This document shows, piece after piece, positions 23,801-37,250 of a stretch of DNA of 64,000 nt. Under the pieces are notes generated by a model. It was not told the origin of the DNA. It searched no databases and saw only the letters and a list, made by a program, of their open reading frames with translations. A program made the position numbers and the translations under genes. Origin of the DNA: Rosa chinensis (lineage: Eukaryota; Streptophyta; Magnoliopsida; Rosales; Rosaceae); NCBI RefSeq assembly GCF_002994745.2, contig NC_037089.1, positions 14,650,141 to 14,714,140 on the forward strand, read 5' to 3'. Numbering within the stretch: the first letter of the stretch is position 1; each line of letters begins with the position of its first letter.

Positions 23801-26800
23801 ACTAATCTTGCAGCAAGCAGAGCGAGCAACAGATAAAATGTCCAGGTTGTTGGGCCTACGTTTTGTTTTCTGCATCTCAGAAAACAAAATCCTTGCTACT
23901 GCTGAACAATGTGATTCTGCTAACCTACCAAGACTCACTGCCTCAGTTGATTGACTCTGTATATCCATTCCTCCACTGCTAAGTGACTTGGACGCTTGGA
24001 TGCGTTTCTTTATAGTAGCATTTGCTCTGTTCCTGATCCTATATGATGCTGCTGCCAAACTCTTTTTCAATCTAGGACGGCTAAGTCTCCCAGATTTTAA
24101 TCTATAAGCATAATAACGTATCCCCCTCTTCGAGGGCCGAGAACTGACTAAACTTGGCCCCATGTGGGCAGCTTGATGGTGGCGGCCAAGATCGGGAAGT
24201 AAATCAAATTTCAAACCACAAAACCTGCAAACGAACTTTCGGACATTAGCTAAATTTTGTGAGGTATTCTCCACAGAAGCTGAATTGCACAACTCAAACT
24301 TCCTTGGAGAGCCATCATCAGCTGACAGAGTATGTTGAACAGCTTTTGAGGGCCTGAAATCATCAGGATGTACCACAAGCACATGTGACCATAACTCCTC
24401 ATTATTCCCAAAGTGACTGCCACAAGGGATGCACTGGAGAAGCATGCATTGTTCAACAAATTGCACACGGTGTCTGTCCTGGACATGCGTTTCCAAAACT
24501 TTTTTATTAGTAAAAGAATCCAGGCAGATAGCACATGCATAACCTCTAAAGAGCCATTGAGCTTCCTTTTTATGATTTTCCATCCAGTGAGTTCCAAGTG
24601 CTTGGTCATCCATAAATTCCTCAGAGCAAATTTTGCACTTGATGGCTCTTTCATCATCATGGTTATCGTCCACAACCCAAGGCAACAGAGCTGGTTCTTC
24701 CATGGCAGAGTTCAAAACACATACATCCTCACGTGTATCTTCATCAGTATTAAAGCCCCAAAGTCTTACGAGTCTCTCCTTTTCACTGCAAACCAACTTT
24801 GTAAATATTTCCCCAACAACCAAATTCTTAGAAGCTTCAGATAAAGCCCACTGAAACTGAACATCCTTAGGGACAGGATTTCTTAAAGATAATATACTTT
24901 TAAAGAGCTTGTAAAAAAGCTCACACGCTTTATGTATATGCAACTTGTGCTCATGTGAGTGGCAATCCTTCAAAAGATCTACAAATACTTCCTTTGATAT
25001 TATCCTACTCTTACCATTTCTAGCACGTTTCAGCCAGCTTGGGAGGTGTTTTTCACAATATAATGAATGCCTTTTTGGACTTTCCAGACAATGGTTGCTG
25101 CTATCTTGCAAACCAGAGCCTATGCAACGCATCTCTTCAGTCACATTACTAGCTTTGGCAGGAAGTTCGGACTTCTCAAATAGGCTCCCCCTTCCATTAA
25201 AGCCATCTCCGGCCATGATTCCAACAGGATCCACTTCTAGTGGAGCACCAACATCTCCCACCAATACCATCTCTCTGCAGTTCATGGTATCTAAACTAGA
25301 CGTGTTCTCCTCATACTTTCTCTTAAGTCCATTCTCTGAAGTATTTATGATTGTTTCCCTCTCAGTTTTTGGTCTATGCTTCTTACAGAATGAAGAGCCA
25401 TAAAGAGACCGATGCTTACATTTAGTTCCAAGAACAGTTGTTCCTTCACACATTGGTGTATCCATAGAGTGAGATCCCTCTGATTTTGTAGAGCTTCCCG
25501 TGAAACGAGACGACAAGTGCACACAACAGTAAACATCACCATCATTCGCCCATCTCACGCATTGCCTTCCTTTGGCTTCAATATAAGCAGTGCACTGTCG
25601 ATTTTTAGTCCCAGGAACAGAAGACTTTATACCAGCCACATCATTGACCGGTGTCATTTCCACATCTTTGCTTTGGATAAACACAGAATTTCCAGTTGCA
25701 ACTACAACGTCATCCCATTTATCAGCAACACCACCATCTCCAGTCAGTGCAGCAACATCTTTCATATTTACTTCTTTATCGGGTTCTGAGGCTAAGGTAG
25801 CAGAATTTACAGCCTCTCGATTATTAAAGAACTCAGAGTCAATTTCAATGGCTATAGCTTCATCTGAACCCCTAGATTCCACCTGGGAAACATGTGCCTC
25901 TGCACGGCGAACTTCAAGCTTGGGCCTCTTCCTGCTAACTTGAAGACTTGGGGTCACAGGGGCATCACTACTGTGCTGTGGAAATTCCCCACCATTAGAT
26001 ATGGGATGAGAGGTTGAAAACCATTTCATAACTTCATGCTTCCAGGTTCTCCACTCAGAACCCAAAGTAGGTTGCAACGCTGCATTCCGAAGAGACTGGA
26101 CTTCATTCCAGAGAATAGACTCAACCAATTCCTGACCACAAAGAAAAATACCGTTACTTAAAGGTAAAGCAAATGACTCTTTTCAACACAGTGCAGTTTC
26201 GTCCATTGTAACAGGTGCATGAGGTGAGTTATGGTATGTCTTCAATCAGTGCCTAACTCAACAAAAAAAAAAAAACAGTAATAACTCCAAAGAAACATAT
26301 ACCTCCTTCAGTAGTTCAAACCATACAAGAAAGTTCACATGTATGACAACTTACTATACTACAGTGTGAACATAACATAAATGAACAGCCATATAAAAAC
26401 ATGTACCTCCTTCAGTAGTTCAACAGTCTCAGCGCTACAGGCATTCTGACACCTCTGCACCCAAGAATGATTTGAATTCTGTAGCCAATTATGATTTATG
26501 TAGCTCTGCGAAATCATCTGTAAGGGGAAGAAATGACTTTATTAAATTACTCATCGAAACAAGAAAAAATCTAAAGAATATTGCTCATTAATTTCAGAGC
26601 AAAATAAAAATAAAATTATAGAACAGTTCAAGTTTTAGTTTAATCTAAACATATTAATTTAACATGATCACAAAAACCTACAATGTATGCAAAATACAAG
26701 CATGCTAAGAAATGCAGCATCAACATATAAAGATGATTAAACAAGTTCCAAAAGGGAGCTTCAGACAATATCAAAATACATATTTCAATGAATGAATTGG

Positions 26801-29017
26801 AGTAGTTCAACATTTTACTTATGCCACTAGAATTCACTATACAACTTCAATAGATATGCTTTTTCCACACCCACTTTGGGCCTAATTAATCTTGCCCAGA
26901 ATGATATTCACGACAGCTAAAAGATGTAATACAGTCTCAATTAAGATATCTATGTAATTTTTCTCTAACTCTACTGGCGGATGAACAAATAATACCAGTA
27001 TGGGTCCAAAATTAGTGAACGTTGGATTCATATATGGGACACGATGCCAATATGTTGGACTACAGCTTCACATTGTAATTAAAATTATCTGTTCAAAAAT
27101 AAAATCATCACTGATGTGCACAAAACTTTGCACACTCTTGCCAGCATGCAAATCATACAGCTCATTGGTATAAGTAGGGGGTTCCCATAAACCATCAAAC
27201 ATCAGTACAAGCTAATAGTTGAAGTTCATATATATCATTGGAGAATCTTTTAAATTTGATTACTGAATGAAGACAGTGGCTTTACTCATATTGGAGTGAA
27301 AAGAGAAATAGTTCTGTCCCTATTTTGAAAATCAAGTATAAATAGATATAGCAGTTTACACTTTGCAGCTTCAGAAGCATCTTTCCCAGATCAGAATAAC
27401 CGTTACAGCGAGAAGCCTCCATAGCAAACTCCTTCCAGACCACCACATTACGAGCAGTCTCTATTAAAGCCTACACAAGTTTGACCACAAATCTCTAATA
27501 AAATGATGTGAAATTAAAGAAGAGAACTAAGGTTACAGCAAAACATGTGCTCCAACTCCAATCTAAAGAGAGGAAAAATAAGAAAAAAGAATGAATTTTG
27601 AAAGAGAAATGAGAGCATGAGATTCACACATGAAATCACATACCTCAGTATGAAATTGATCAACTATATTCAGCATTCCAACAGCTAACTTTTGCATGAT
27701 AAACCGACGTGCAACACTCAAGTCTTCTACCATTCTCAAACCAGCATTATGTGTTTTATATGCAATAGGCTGTGGAATTTCATCGATGGACCGAACAAGT
27801 AGCATGTCTGCCCAAGAATAATTTCTTGTGTGGGGAAAAAATATCACAAAATATTTCTTCCTGTCATGAGTTGGTTTTGCTCTCAAAGTTGATAGGGGCC
27901 AGTCAGCTCTTGCGCAACGAATTCCTGCCTGCCACTTGCCTCTCCACTATACTTAGAAAAACAGAGAAGTACCAAAATGAAAAGCAATCATTTAGATGTT
28001 AATTCATTCAACCAGTCCTCTTTTTTCATTAAGATTAGCAAAGTAAAATGAGAAAAAGGCATCAGGATTTATGAGTCTTCACGTTTCTGTTCACATGTAT
28101 TATACAACATAAAAAGAAAGTCATTCTCCCACATCCAACCAAAAAGCTGAAATTGTCAGAACTTAAGCCAACGAGTATTGTTTACTATAGCATTCTCCTT
28201 CAGGTGGGACTATTTCCATTACTAGAGAGTCCAATACTGGAAGGTTGAAATTGTGAAGATTTCAACTCAAGGTACCACATTGAAGCATACCCAAAAGCGT
28301 AAGAATTAAGAGAGAGATAAAAAAAAAATGAATAAAAAAATTTAAAAACTTCAAAAAAGAATAGAAAAGGAAAATTACAAGCAGATTGGGACAACCCTGA
28401 ACCAGTGAACTCCTATGTAAAGATTGGGAGACTAGACAAGATGATATGCAACATACGCAGTAGAAATGCATAAATAAAATTATTAAAAAGTAAAAGAATT
28501 TAAAGTGAAAACAATAAAAAGTTACCTTGACCCACAGTGGCACCGATTCATGACATTCTAGCCATGTGGAGTCTGAATGAGATGACTCTCCTTCCCTACT
28601 GTTGTATGGAAGTCCATTTTCACTGCTATCTAATTTCAGACCACTATTGTCAGAGATTAAGGAAGGTTCTGTAGAGTAATTCTGTGCATTTACGTCGTCG
28701 TCATCAAAAGATTCAAAACCATGCGAACCACTAGATGACTTTTGGCTCTCCACTTGACAATCAAGACTTGAAGTTCCATTCGGACATCCTTCTGAGGTAT
28801 GCAATTCATGAACTGCCCCTTTAACTACACCTTGTGTTCCTAATTGAGGCCCTTCCGCATTTGGCAATAAGCCTTCTACTGTACGATCTATTACTTGCAC
28901 TTGCTTTGCAGGTTCAAGGCAGTTAGATTCTCCATTCACAGGAGTTGTTCCTGAACTCTGTTGGGGGCAGTCAGATTTTTCAACACATCGAACGCTCGAA
29001 CAAGGGAGCACTTCCAT
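20857..29017 (-). CDS. SUVR5: Histone-lysine N-methyltransferase SUVR5 (zinc-finger SET protein)
   Basis: Eleven coding exons on the minus strand: 28526-29017, 27644-27946, 27360-27470, 26407-26517, 23303-26131, 22543-22704, 22172-22288, 21970-22073, 21749-21886, 21234-21321 and 20857-20964. All junctions are GT-AG and in phase; total about 1520 aa (Arabidopsis SUVR5 is somewhat shorter). SUVR5 deposits repressive H3K9me2 in euchromatin and uses its zinc fingers for DNA recognition. Seen: the conserved SVPLWVKWRGKWQAG block (exon 1/2); SWADMLLVRSIDEIPQPIAY; three Cys/His clusters at about residues 520-700; four C2H2 fingers at about 837-997 (for example CKICSEEF, CAICLDSF, CRFCGLKF); pre-SET CSCPHSTCCPE; SET motifs CEYIGE, FINHSCSPN and EELTYDYRY; post-SET CHCG with CRGRLY at the end. 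Catalytic and zinc-binding residues look intact. A 5' UTR intron is likely (acceptor before 29085, donor candidate at 30922). Confidence 0.95.
22949..22970. repeat. (GA)n microsatellite in SUVR5 intron
   Basis: A GA dinucleotide run lies in the intron between the large zinc-finger exon and the first pre-SET exon. Confidence 0.85.
26301..26319 (-). repeat. Duplicated exon-4 3' end within SUVR5 intron
   Basis: ACCTCCTTCAGTAGTTCAA at 26301-26319 exactly repeats 26405-26423, which covers the end of exon 4 and its GT donor. In transcript order the extra copy lies 104 nt downstream, inside the intron. It therefore carries a second possible 5' splice site. Confidence 0.85.
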
Positions 29018-29886
29018 GATTTTACACCAGAAACTATGATGCCATATGATGTATGAGTTAACAAAATATTTTGCCTCCCACCTCTCTGTTCAAACAAAAC
29101 TCCATTCACAAAAAAAGTCAGATGAATGTATCATGCAATCTAAAACAAAAAATCTACAGATACAACCATATTGTGTGCATACATATATGCATACTTCATT
29201 TCTCTAACAAAAATTACCCAAAGAGGAAACCTTTAAGACAATGATGAGAAACTATGATGGCCTGACTTGAACTGACCAAATATATCATAATGAATGGTTT
29301 CATACAGGGAAGGTCTTTAACATACCACCCGTAATCATATCATTGTGATCAACAAAGAAATGCATCCTACAATCAAGATGTTTGTTCGGCATGCAGTTGG
29401 CACCTGGCAGCATGACTCAAGTTTATTAACTTTCCTGACGAACTAATCGCACTCAAGACATCCTGATTATAGTTCTTTCTCCCAACTTTAACTTTTATTT
29501 AAATGTTACGCCTAGTTGCGTGCTCCGTTCATAAGGGAAAATAGTTGTCAAACTTGTATAATCAAGAAAAATACTGTTTAAGGAAACAATGTCAAAGCCT
29601 AAATAAATTTGAGGATCGTCTCCATTAAAAATATCCACTGCACTAGATAAAGGCAATGCCTAAACACGAAATAACATAATTGCAAAATTGGAAAAGATAA
29701 TAAATTAAATACACTTTTGGAAATTAACTTCAGAGCCTCATGCATTCATTTCTTATTTAACAGTAATTCATTTCAAATTGGAATCAATTTCCAGAACTAC
29801 TAAACTATAGTCTCCTCTTCAAAAAAGTAAAAACAAACAATATTAACTGATACATCTATCAAAACTATATTAATATTCAATAAGAG

Positions 29887-29919
<33 letters not shown>

Positions 29920-31250
29920 ACTTGCACAAGATCACCTCACCCCGAAAAAGGGAAAAGAAAAAGAAGAACAACGAAGATCATATTAGTTCTCTTTTCTTTT
30001 TTGTTAAAACTTAAATGTGTTACTTCAGTATGTACACAAAATCAATGAAATTGCCCATCCAAAAAAGCTCCAATTAATTTAAAAACATACATACTTCCAG
30101 TAAAATAATAATCTAGGGTACATACAACTTCTACAAGTATCCATCCATCTAATCATGATTGTGTATGTAATATCATTAAATTATGCTGCCTCAAAAATAC
30201 ATGAAAAACTCTGTTCTTCTAGAAAAACTACACGTCAAAACTGATCAAAAGATAGTAAATTTTGGAAATCAGTAAACAGCTTTAAAAATTTAAAAAAAAA
30301 TACTATAATGCGGCTCTTCAAGTACAGAAGCATCTGCATCAAAACCTATGTGACAAAAAAAAAACCTAAACAGCAACGAACCCAGTTTCTTTCAGCTCAA
30401 AATGATCTCAGCCAAAACCAAATCACAAAAACCCAACTCGAAAATCACCTCAGAATGTCAAATTGATCCATATCTCAGCAACAAACCCTAATCCACTAAA
30501 CCCAGTACTCCAAAAATCATTAAAGCCACAAACTTTACCCTCAATTGGGTACACAATGAAGCCAAAACCCTAGACAAACACCGATCGGGAACATGCACAG
30601 AAGTGGGTACAGATCAAAAATGGTGCACCCAAAACACAACATTAACATTCCCTCTAAAACACAAAACACCCAATTAAAAACCCAAGGAGGGTTCCAAAGC
30701 TCGTTCCTTTGGGGGTTTAAAGGCTGTGGTGAATAATATAGATTATGGGTTTTGGGCGGTGAGAGCTAAGTCAGCAAAAAATTGACTGCAGAAGAAACTA
30801 AACAAACCCAAAAAAAGAAAAGAAAAAAATGTGACATACATAGATGGGCATGGACATGTCTCAGCCAATTTACAGAGGTAAGAGACAGAGAGACAGAGAG
30901 AGTAGTGGTGGTAGTAATGTACCTTTAAAGAAGGGGGAGTTTTGAACTCAGATCACCTTTTTCCAATTGGGGTTTGGGGTGAAATTTTGTTGTGGTACCT
31001 TATTTTTGTGTCTAAAAGAGACAGGGTTTTTTTTTTTTTTGTATTTGTTTTTGTTTGGGGTTATCTATCTATCTTTCTATCTATCTATCTAATCTCAATC
31101 TGGCAAATCGAGACTAGTGAGAGATGTAATAGATGTGTGGAATGGTAGGGATGGAAGGTTTGCCGTGCCCAAAATGAAAAATATACATAGAGATAGAGAG
31201 AGATATTAAGGGTACAAAGAAGTGGTCTGGCTTTGAGTTTTGGTTGAGGT
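29018..31250 (-). promoter_or_regulatory. 5' UTR, leader intron and promoter of SUVR5
   Basis: Just upstream of the ATG, on the minus strand, is a strong acceptor (TTTGAACAG before 29085). A matching donor candidate, AAAG then GTACAT, lies at 30923/30922, giving a leader intron of about 1.84 kb. That intron includes a long A run (29886-29917). The putative first exon and promoter upstream are rich in CT on the sense strand. Transcript evidence is needed for the start site. Confidence 0.5.
31064..31092. repeat. (ATCT)n-type tetranucleotide repeat
   Basis: A run of ATCT units interrupted by one TTCT unit lies in the probable SUVR5 promoter region. Confidence 0.8.
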
Positions 31251-32657
31251 CGATGATAGAGAAGGGAGGAGAGAGGGGACTGACTAAAACTGGGTTGGGT
31301 TTTTGGTTGGTGCTTCTTATAAAAGGTTGTACCTTTTGGTCTATCTATATATGAGTTTTGTGGGAATAAAGAAAAAAACAAAGGGGTTGGTTTTTTATAT
31401 ATCGGGGAAGAGATTAGGGAGACTCGGGGTCTGGGAAGCGCGCTTCTATAGGCTGGTTCTGTAACGTGGCCTTTTTTTTTTTTTACCATTCATTCACACC
31501 AGAACTGGATTTATTACTATTGGTTAATTTGGTCGTATGACCCAAAAATCCTATCTGGGTTTTGAAGGCTTGGAGTTCGTTTTCCTTTTGGGTCTGTTTG
31601 TTTTTTTTTTTGGTAGGGGAGGGTTAATGATAAGTGAGATTCATTATGCATCGAGATGCGAATTCTGGTATTGTTTTCCTTTAATCGAGTCTGGGGTCTT
31701 GATTAGACCTCAAAATTGGAGGTGGGTCTTTATTTGGTTTCATGAATTTGTCTTTTGACTCTTGGATTGTGTATTATCGTTACCAGAGATGTTAATTCTG
31801 AGAAATATTTTTCCTTTTCAGAGAGAGAGAGTGGTATATACAATGATGTGGGCGGAGGCTAACGCGTGAAGTAACTCCTGGTATCATCATCATCCATAAC
31901 CACAATCTCCTCCCAAACCAAAAAAAAAAAACCCTTGAATTATACCCTATTTAGTGTATAAAATAACCCATATACCCCTAGTATAGGCATGTACATACTA
32001 CATGGCATGTGTGGTGATTTCTAGTACTATAGAACATTGAAGTATTTATTATTTTATTCTCGTCGTTTTACGGTTACTTTTTTTTTTAACGCAGTCAGAA
32101 TTATCGTGTAACTATTACTTTAATTAATATATATTAGCATTTCTCCACACATAAAAGTTTTTTTTTCAGAAAAAAAAATTTAATTATTGTAGAGAAAAGA
32201 AAATGGGAGAGAGAAAAGTAAGTTTGTGAGTTTTTTTTTAATAAAAATATATTTTGTAAATATCTTAATTATCTTTGTGATTTAATTCATTCTCAAAATT
32301 TATAAATCTTCTAGGATCAGTTATGTCAAAATTTAAGATTTTGGCTAACAAAACATTTTCTCTTAATATTAGTATAGATATATGTAAATTAAGTTTGTTT
32401 GCATTACAACTAAATCCTAATACAACTTAAGATATCCAATTAAGAAAGGTCTATAAATATTAGTGTCATCTTTATCTACTAATTTTAGAGGAGGGTTTAA
32501 AGAAAAATTCTTCTATATATCGGCGATGCAAGTAAACCAACAAATTCAACAGACCTCAATAAGTAATTTTTATACTAACTAAAATATATACTTGATATTC
32601 AACCATTGATTTTTGTTAGTGCAAGCGCACTTCGGGGCATTGAACATTCTCTCGGGT
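31250..32657. other. Intergenic DNA, no gene recognised
   Basis: T-rich and A-rich tracts alternate. The open frames here are low-complexity and not credible as genes. Confidence 0.45.
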
Positions 32658-32660
32658 TTA

Positions 32661-32944
32661 GAGCAACTCCAACAAGTTACCTATAATTTCTGTATTATAA
32701 GGAAGTAAAAGTCAAAATTTTAACCTATTTTTCTTCTTCAACTCCAACAAATTCTCTATTTTATAGCAATCTATTCTTCGTTCAAATTTTAGAGATTGCT
32801 GTAAATTTATGGAATTGTGTTTTCACTTTCCTCACTATCTCTAAAATAGTGATAGTTATAGGAAGTCTATTGGAGTAAAAAAAAACTTTTTTTTCCCTTA
32901 AAATAGAGAAAAATTAAAATATAGAGAAGCTATTGGAGTTACTC
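32661..32944. mobile_element. Tourist-like MITE (PIF/Harbinger type)
   Basis: The inverted ends are GAGCAACTCCAACA on the left and, read inward from the right, GAGTAACTCCAATA. They are flanked by a TTA duplication (32658-32660 and 32945-32947). The size (284 bp), AT-rich interior and TTA target fit Tourist-type MITEs. Confidence 0.75.
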
Positions 32945-32968
32945 TTAGAATGTTATAAACAATAGTTA

Positions 32969-33315
32969 GGGATATCTTCACAAATGGTGTATGAACTTTA
33001 GACATTTCTACACTTTGGTGTATCAACTTTCATAACTATCAGAATGGTGTATCAAGTTTGCTCCAATATTTCATTTTGGTGTACGCCGTTAAATTTTCCT
33101 TTATCTTTGCAAAAAAAAAAATTATGTTATCTTTCCTTTAGCTTTGTCAGTTTTTTTATTATTTTTTTTTTTTATAAAGATAACGGAAAATTTAACCACG
33201 TACACCAAAATGAAAGATTTGAGCAAACTTGATACACTATTCTGATAGTTATGAAAGTTGGTACACTAAAGTGTAAAAATACCTAAAATTCATACACCAT
33301 TTGTGATGTTTTCCC
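32969..33315. mobile_element. Fold-back MITE with about 145-bp inverted arms
   Basis: The left arm begins GGGATATCTTCACAAATGG and the right arm, reversed, begins GGGAAAACATCACAAATGG. The arms continue as near-complementary sequence (TTTCATAACTATCAGAATxG in both) almost to a poly-A/T centre. Flanking TA on both sides is the only visible target duplication, so the superfamily is unclear. It lies 24 bp from the preceding MITE. Confidence 0.8.
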
Positions 33316-34430
33316 TACGGTCGATCTCAAGTGGTTGTTTAATTTGGTAATTGACAAATCAATTTGCAATAAATATATATTAAGACCCAATTTGGTAGGG
33401 TCATCTTTGCCCGTCCCATTCATGTACTAGATGAAATTTCTCAACTAACCCTGCCTATTAAAACAAAATTTCTTATCTCATCTCTAACCCTGACCCTTGA
33501 AAGTTGAAACGATATCCCTTTTCTTTGCGAATATATTTTTTTTTTGGGGTCTGATTTAACTAAAATGTGGTTACATTCAGAATCCAAACAGATTGAGAGC
33601 TACAAGCCTACAACTAAATGTCTTGACCTAGCCATTCCAATTTGAAAAAAAAAAAAAAAAAAATGTCTTGACTGGCTATCAGCTCGATCAGCTTCCCATG
33701 TGACCTATAAAAACTACTCCTGCAAACTGTTTTCTTATCTTGGTATTAAACTATTAACACTTCTGCAGTCGCTGGAATGTCCTTATTCCTACTCTGTGTG
33801 CGTGTCTGTATATATATTATACACATCCATTTCAGCACACTCAAAATCTCAAAACAACCAAATTGGTGGTAAACCATTAAAGAAATAAGATACCTGCTTG
33901 GAAGTAGAAGGACAACAAGTTCTGAGAGACTGAGGCTTCTTCCTCTGACCTGTAGGATTCCCGTTTCGTACTTGTTTTGTTTTTACATGCTTTTCCTTCA
34001 AACTCAAATTTCGGGACCTCTAAATTTTTGTAATCCATGAAGCAGTAGTAACGGTTGTAGATTATTTCTTGTTTGATGCCAAGTTAGAACTCAGTACTGT
34101 ACTGTACTATACGTACAGCTTAGCCTAGCTTGCTTTCTGATATTGACTGTGCAGTTTTTTATTAGACTGTGCAGTTGACCGTCAGTTTCAGCCAATGGCT
34201 ACGAACCAACCAAATGTGTTGGAACTAGGACTTGAACCAACCTGTAGCATAGTACATTTGTCTGCAACTCTGCAAATGCTATGTCACAAGTAGCTATCAA
34301 TAATTAACTTTCTCAATTGAATTATTGTATTCTAGCAAACTTTTCTCTATGCCAACTAGCAATTTTCAACTCTGGTGTAGCAACTTTTCAACTCTAAAAA
34401 ACTCCTTATTATTGATTGCATTTTGGGAAA
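33316..34430. other. Intergenic DNA, no gene recognised
   Basis: Contains an A run (33645-33662) and ordinary AT-rich sequence. No coding or RNA gene is supported. Confidence 0.45.
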
Positions 34431-34720
34431 AGCTGCTATTCCTTAGCTTATCAAGACTCTGATGAAAGACATCCAAAAGTTTGCAACTTTCTTCCAGTTT
34501 ATTAGATTGTGACATATATTTCGTGAAGCTAATTTTAGGGCTGACAAACTAGCTTCTTTTAGTCTTAGAGATAAAGATTTTGCTGTTTAGCATATTTGTC
34601 TTTCCCTTTCTGTGTTCCCAGCGTTCCATCTGGATCAGCTGGGAGAGAATGTTTGTTGAGGCTTTATGTTGTAGTTTGTTTTCCTGTTTTCTTTCGGTTA
34701 ATCAAAAAAAAAAAAAAAAA
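34430..34720 (+). mobile_element. 5'-truncated LINE 3' end with poly-A
   Basis: The sequence from about 34524 translates as REANFRADKLASFSLRDKDF, typical of the C-terminal RNase H-like part of plant LINE ORF2. It is followed by stops, T-rich 3' sequence and a 17-base A run at 34704-34720. The 5' boundary and target duplication were not found. Confidence 0.65.
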
Positions 34721-35175
34721 CCAATTGTCAACAATCATATTTTTGTTACATTTTCTTTATCCGAAATCAGTGTGTTAGGAGGTAGAAAAGAATATCAACA
34801 CATTTATATGTTTCCCGTGAATGAGCAAAGAAGTCACATTTAAGTGAACACAGAAGGCAGTCACAATTAGAAAGCTAGAGAACTTGTGAGAAAGACTAGC
34901 TAGCTGACACAAAACTTAAAAACAGAGGCTAATGATGTAATTGAATGAAGAATAATCAAAACATACTAAAGTGTATAACTTGAAGTGCATCAGAATTCCA
35001 GGTGACAACATAAATTCAATCATCTAACCATCTGTTTGTCTCTAGCCACTGGCCAACACATAACAAGAGGCATATCTTCACTGAGAACAGCTTATGGCCG
35101 CTCAAGTCAAGTAAACTTGAGAGGGGAAAATGCAGCCACTTGAAGAAATTTCGAGGAATTTGCCATATACAGTAA

Positions 35176-37250
35176 GGTCAGTCCATTGTGCCTTACAAGT
35201 CCTTTCTACCTCAGTTGGTGTTCTGCAGCACAGGGAATACACAGTTTAAACAGTAAGTTGTGACATGTTGAGAACGAAGACATAATAAGAATATGTGAGA
35301 AAAAGAAGACGAATAAGAAACCCCACAACAACGATAACTGATTACTGATCAATTCAATAGAGGGAACAAGCTTCAATTTTATAAACAATTGAATGCATGA
35401 TGGTAAGACATAAGAATAGCCATTTCGGATGTCTAGTCTATTCTCCTTTCTAGGCAGCTTTCAGCAGTCACAGCAATCATTATAATAATATGGTATGTAG
35501 AAGTGTAGAACCATACAATGTGGCTGCTGGACAAGTCACACTCAGTTACTTTCGTAACATTATGCCGAAGCGGACATAAACATACGAGCTTTATTGTCTG
35601 AATTCATTGCATCAACAAATTCTTTCCCTCGCTGAATTCAGCCAAAACAGACATAAACCTAGTTGCTTTTCAGGCTGCTAAGAAGATGGAAGAAATGAAT
35701 TCAGAAGCTTATACTGCTCAATTCCACTTATGAATAGGAAAACAAAAAGGTAAAATTAAAATATTATGCTGGATCAAGAGTCCTCTTTTTTGATCATTAG
35801 GTCTCATAGTATATACAACATAGCTCATATAAAATTGCTTATAAGGAAAATTCAGGAGCATGAAAAGGCTTACAACACATAGAAATGGCATCCCCACTCA
35901 TTCAGACAATCACGATCTACTGATGATAGCAATGCTTCAGATATGGGCTCAAACAAGTCCTCTTGCTCCTGAGAAACAGTAACAAAATATACTGTTAATG
36001 TTGAGTTGCTCCCATTAGTGAGAAAACTTAAAGGGGGCACCAATTAAGGAGTACGTAATAAAAACAAATCACCAACACAATGATTTCTATCTGATTAGCG
36101 AGTACTAAATTCTACACTGAGTCCCCATTAACTTTAAGGCTCAGTTGTGATGGAGCCAAATGTTTATCTCCACATATGTTTACGCGTACAGGACATATGT
36201 TTATGTACCACTTAATTGGCTGCTGATGAGATAAGACAGTACAAGACAGATAGTCTCTCGATCAGTAATTTTTTTCTTGAATTTTTATAGCTCCTTTATC
36301 TGTTACTTATGCTAGATACCATGAACATAAAATTATAACATTACAAAATGAATCACATGCATGGCCTGTGACAGTGTGGAAGTCAAGTTTTAAATTTTAG
36401 TTATATTAAACATAGATGATTTGCCAGAATATCTAAAAGTACATAAAGTATTTCATATACAGAAAATATAGCAGAGAATAACAAATGCTGACCGCAGTTT
36501 GGAAAGAATATAGCAACAAACCATATCAGGCTTGAACATCGCCTCACAAGCACCATAAAGGGGCTCTGACCCAGAGCCAGCAACATGAAAAATTTTCGCT
36601 AGTTCCCTGCATATACAGAATAAAAATAATTTAACCATAATAAGGAAATCAATAAAAACATTAGAAGCATATACATTCAAAATAGCAGTAAGCATGCAAA
36701 TTTGTTTGATTGAAAGGTTAATGATTTTTTTGTTTGTTTTGTTATTCCTTGCGGTCCTTAACATCTCAGAAGCTTTTAAAAGTTAAAACTGTGAGAAAGT
36801 CAGAAAAGAAGAGGAAAAATTAAAACAAACTTACTTTGCTAGCTCCAATTGAATCCATAGTGCACAGGAATTGCTTGTGTTCATCTCCCAATCCAGCAAT
36901 TACAGGCTGAATGAATTATGGACCCAACCTAAGTCACAAGAGGAAGCAAACATTTGCAGTCATTCTTATGTTATTAACATGCTTTAATGTTAGCTAAAAT
37001 AGGTAACAACCACGTAAAGACAGAAAGACGCTTAGGAAGTGCAAGCAGTAAAATGAAATTGTTGGCAAAAGCAGTAATATGTACATAAATTGATGAATAT
37101 TAGGTGATTAGAACCAGCAGCCAAACCTTTTTTTGTTTTCTTTTCTTTTTTCATAAAGAATAGCAGAGACAAGGCTGGCACAAGTCTTTGGTTTCATATC
37201 TCTCTCTTCTCACAGTTGGCACAGCTTGTGGAGGAACATAAGTCTCTGAT
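35176..37250 (-). pseudogene. PBC: Proteasome subunit beta type-3 (PBC) pseudogene
   Basis: Five exon remnants lie in the correct order on the minus strand with introns retained: about 37141-37250 (LMFLHKLCQL, then ASLVSAILYEKR), 36840-36926 (PVIAGLGDEHKQFLCTMDSI), 36520-36607 (ELAKIFHVAGSGSEPLYGA, then CEAMFKPDM), 35882-35970 (EALLSSVDRDCLNEWG) and 35176-35225 (TPTEVE). Intact genes of this family encode the non-catalytic beta-3 ring subunit of the 20S proteasome. Lesions seen: an in-frame TGA where Arg is expected after CQL, a 2-nt deletion soon after, a TAA in the expected GPYF segment, and a frame loss in the last exon. The 5' exons were not found. Kept introns mean it arose by DNA duplication, not retroposition. 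Confidence 0.82.

Noticed and set aside
24250..24675. Open frames overlapping the large SUVR5 exon on both strands
   Set aside because: They are shadows of the zinc-finger coding frame.
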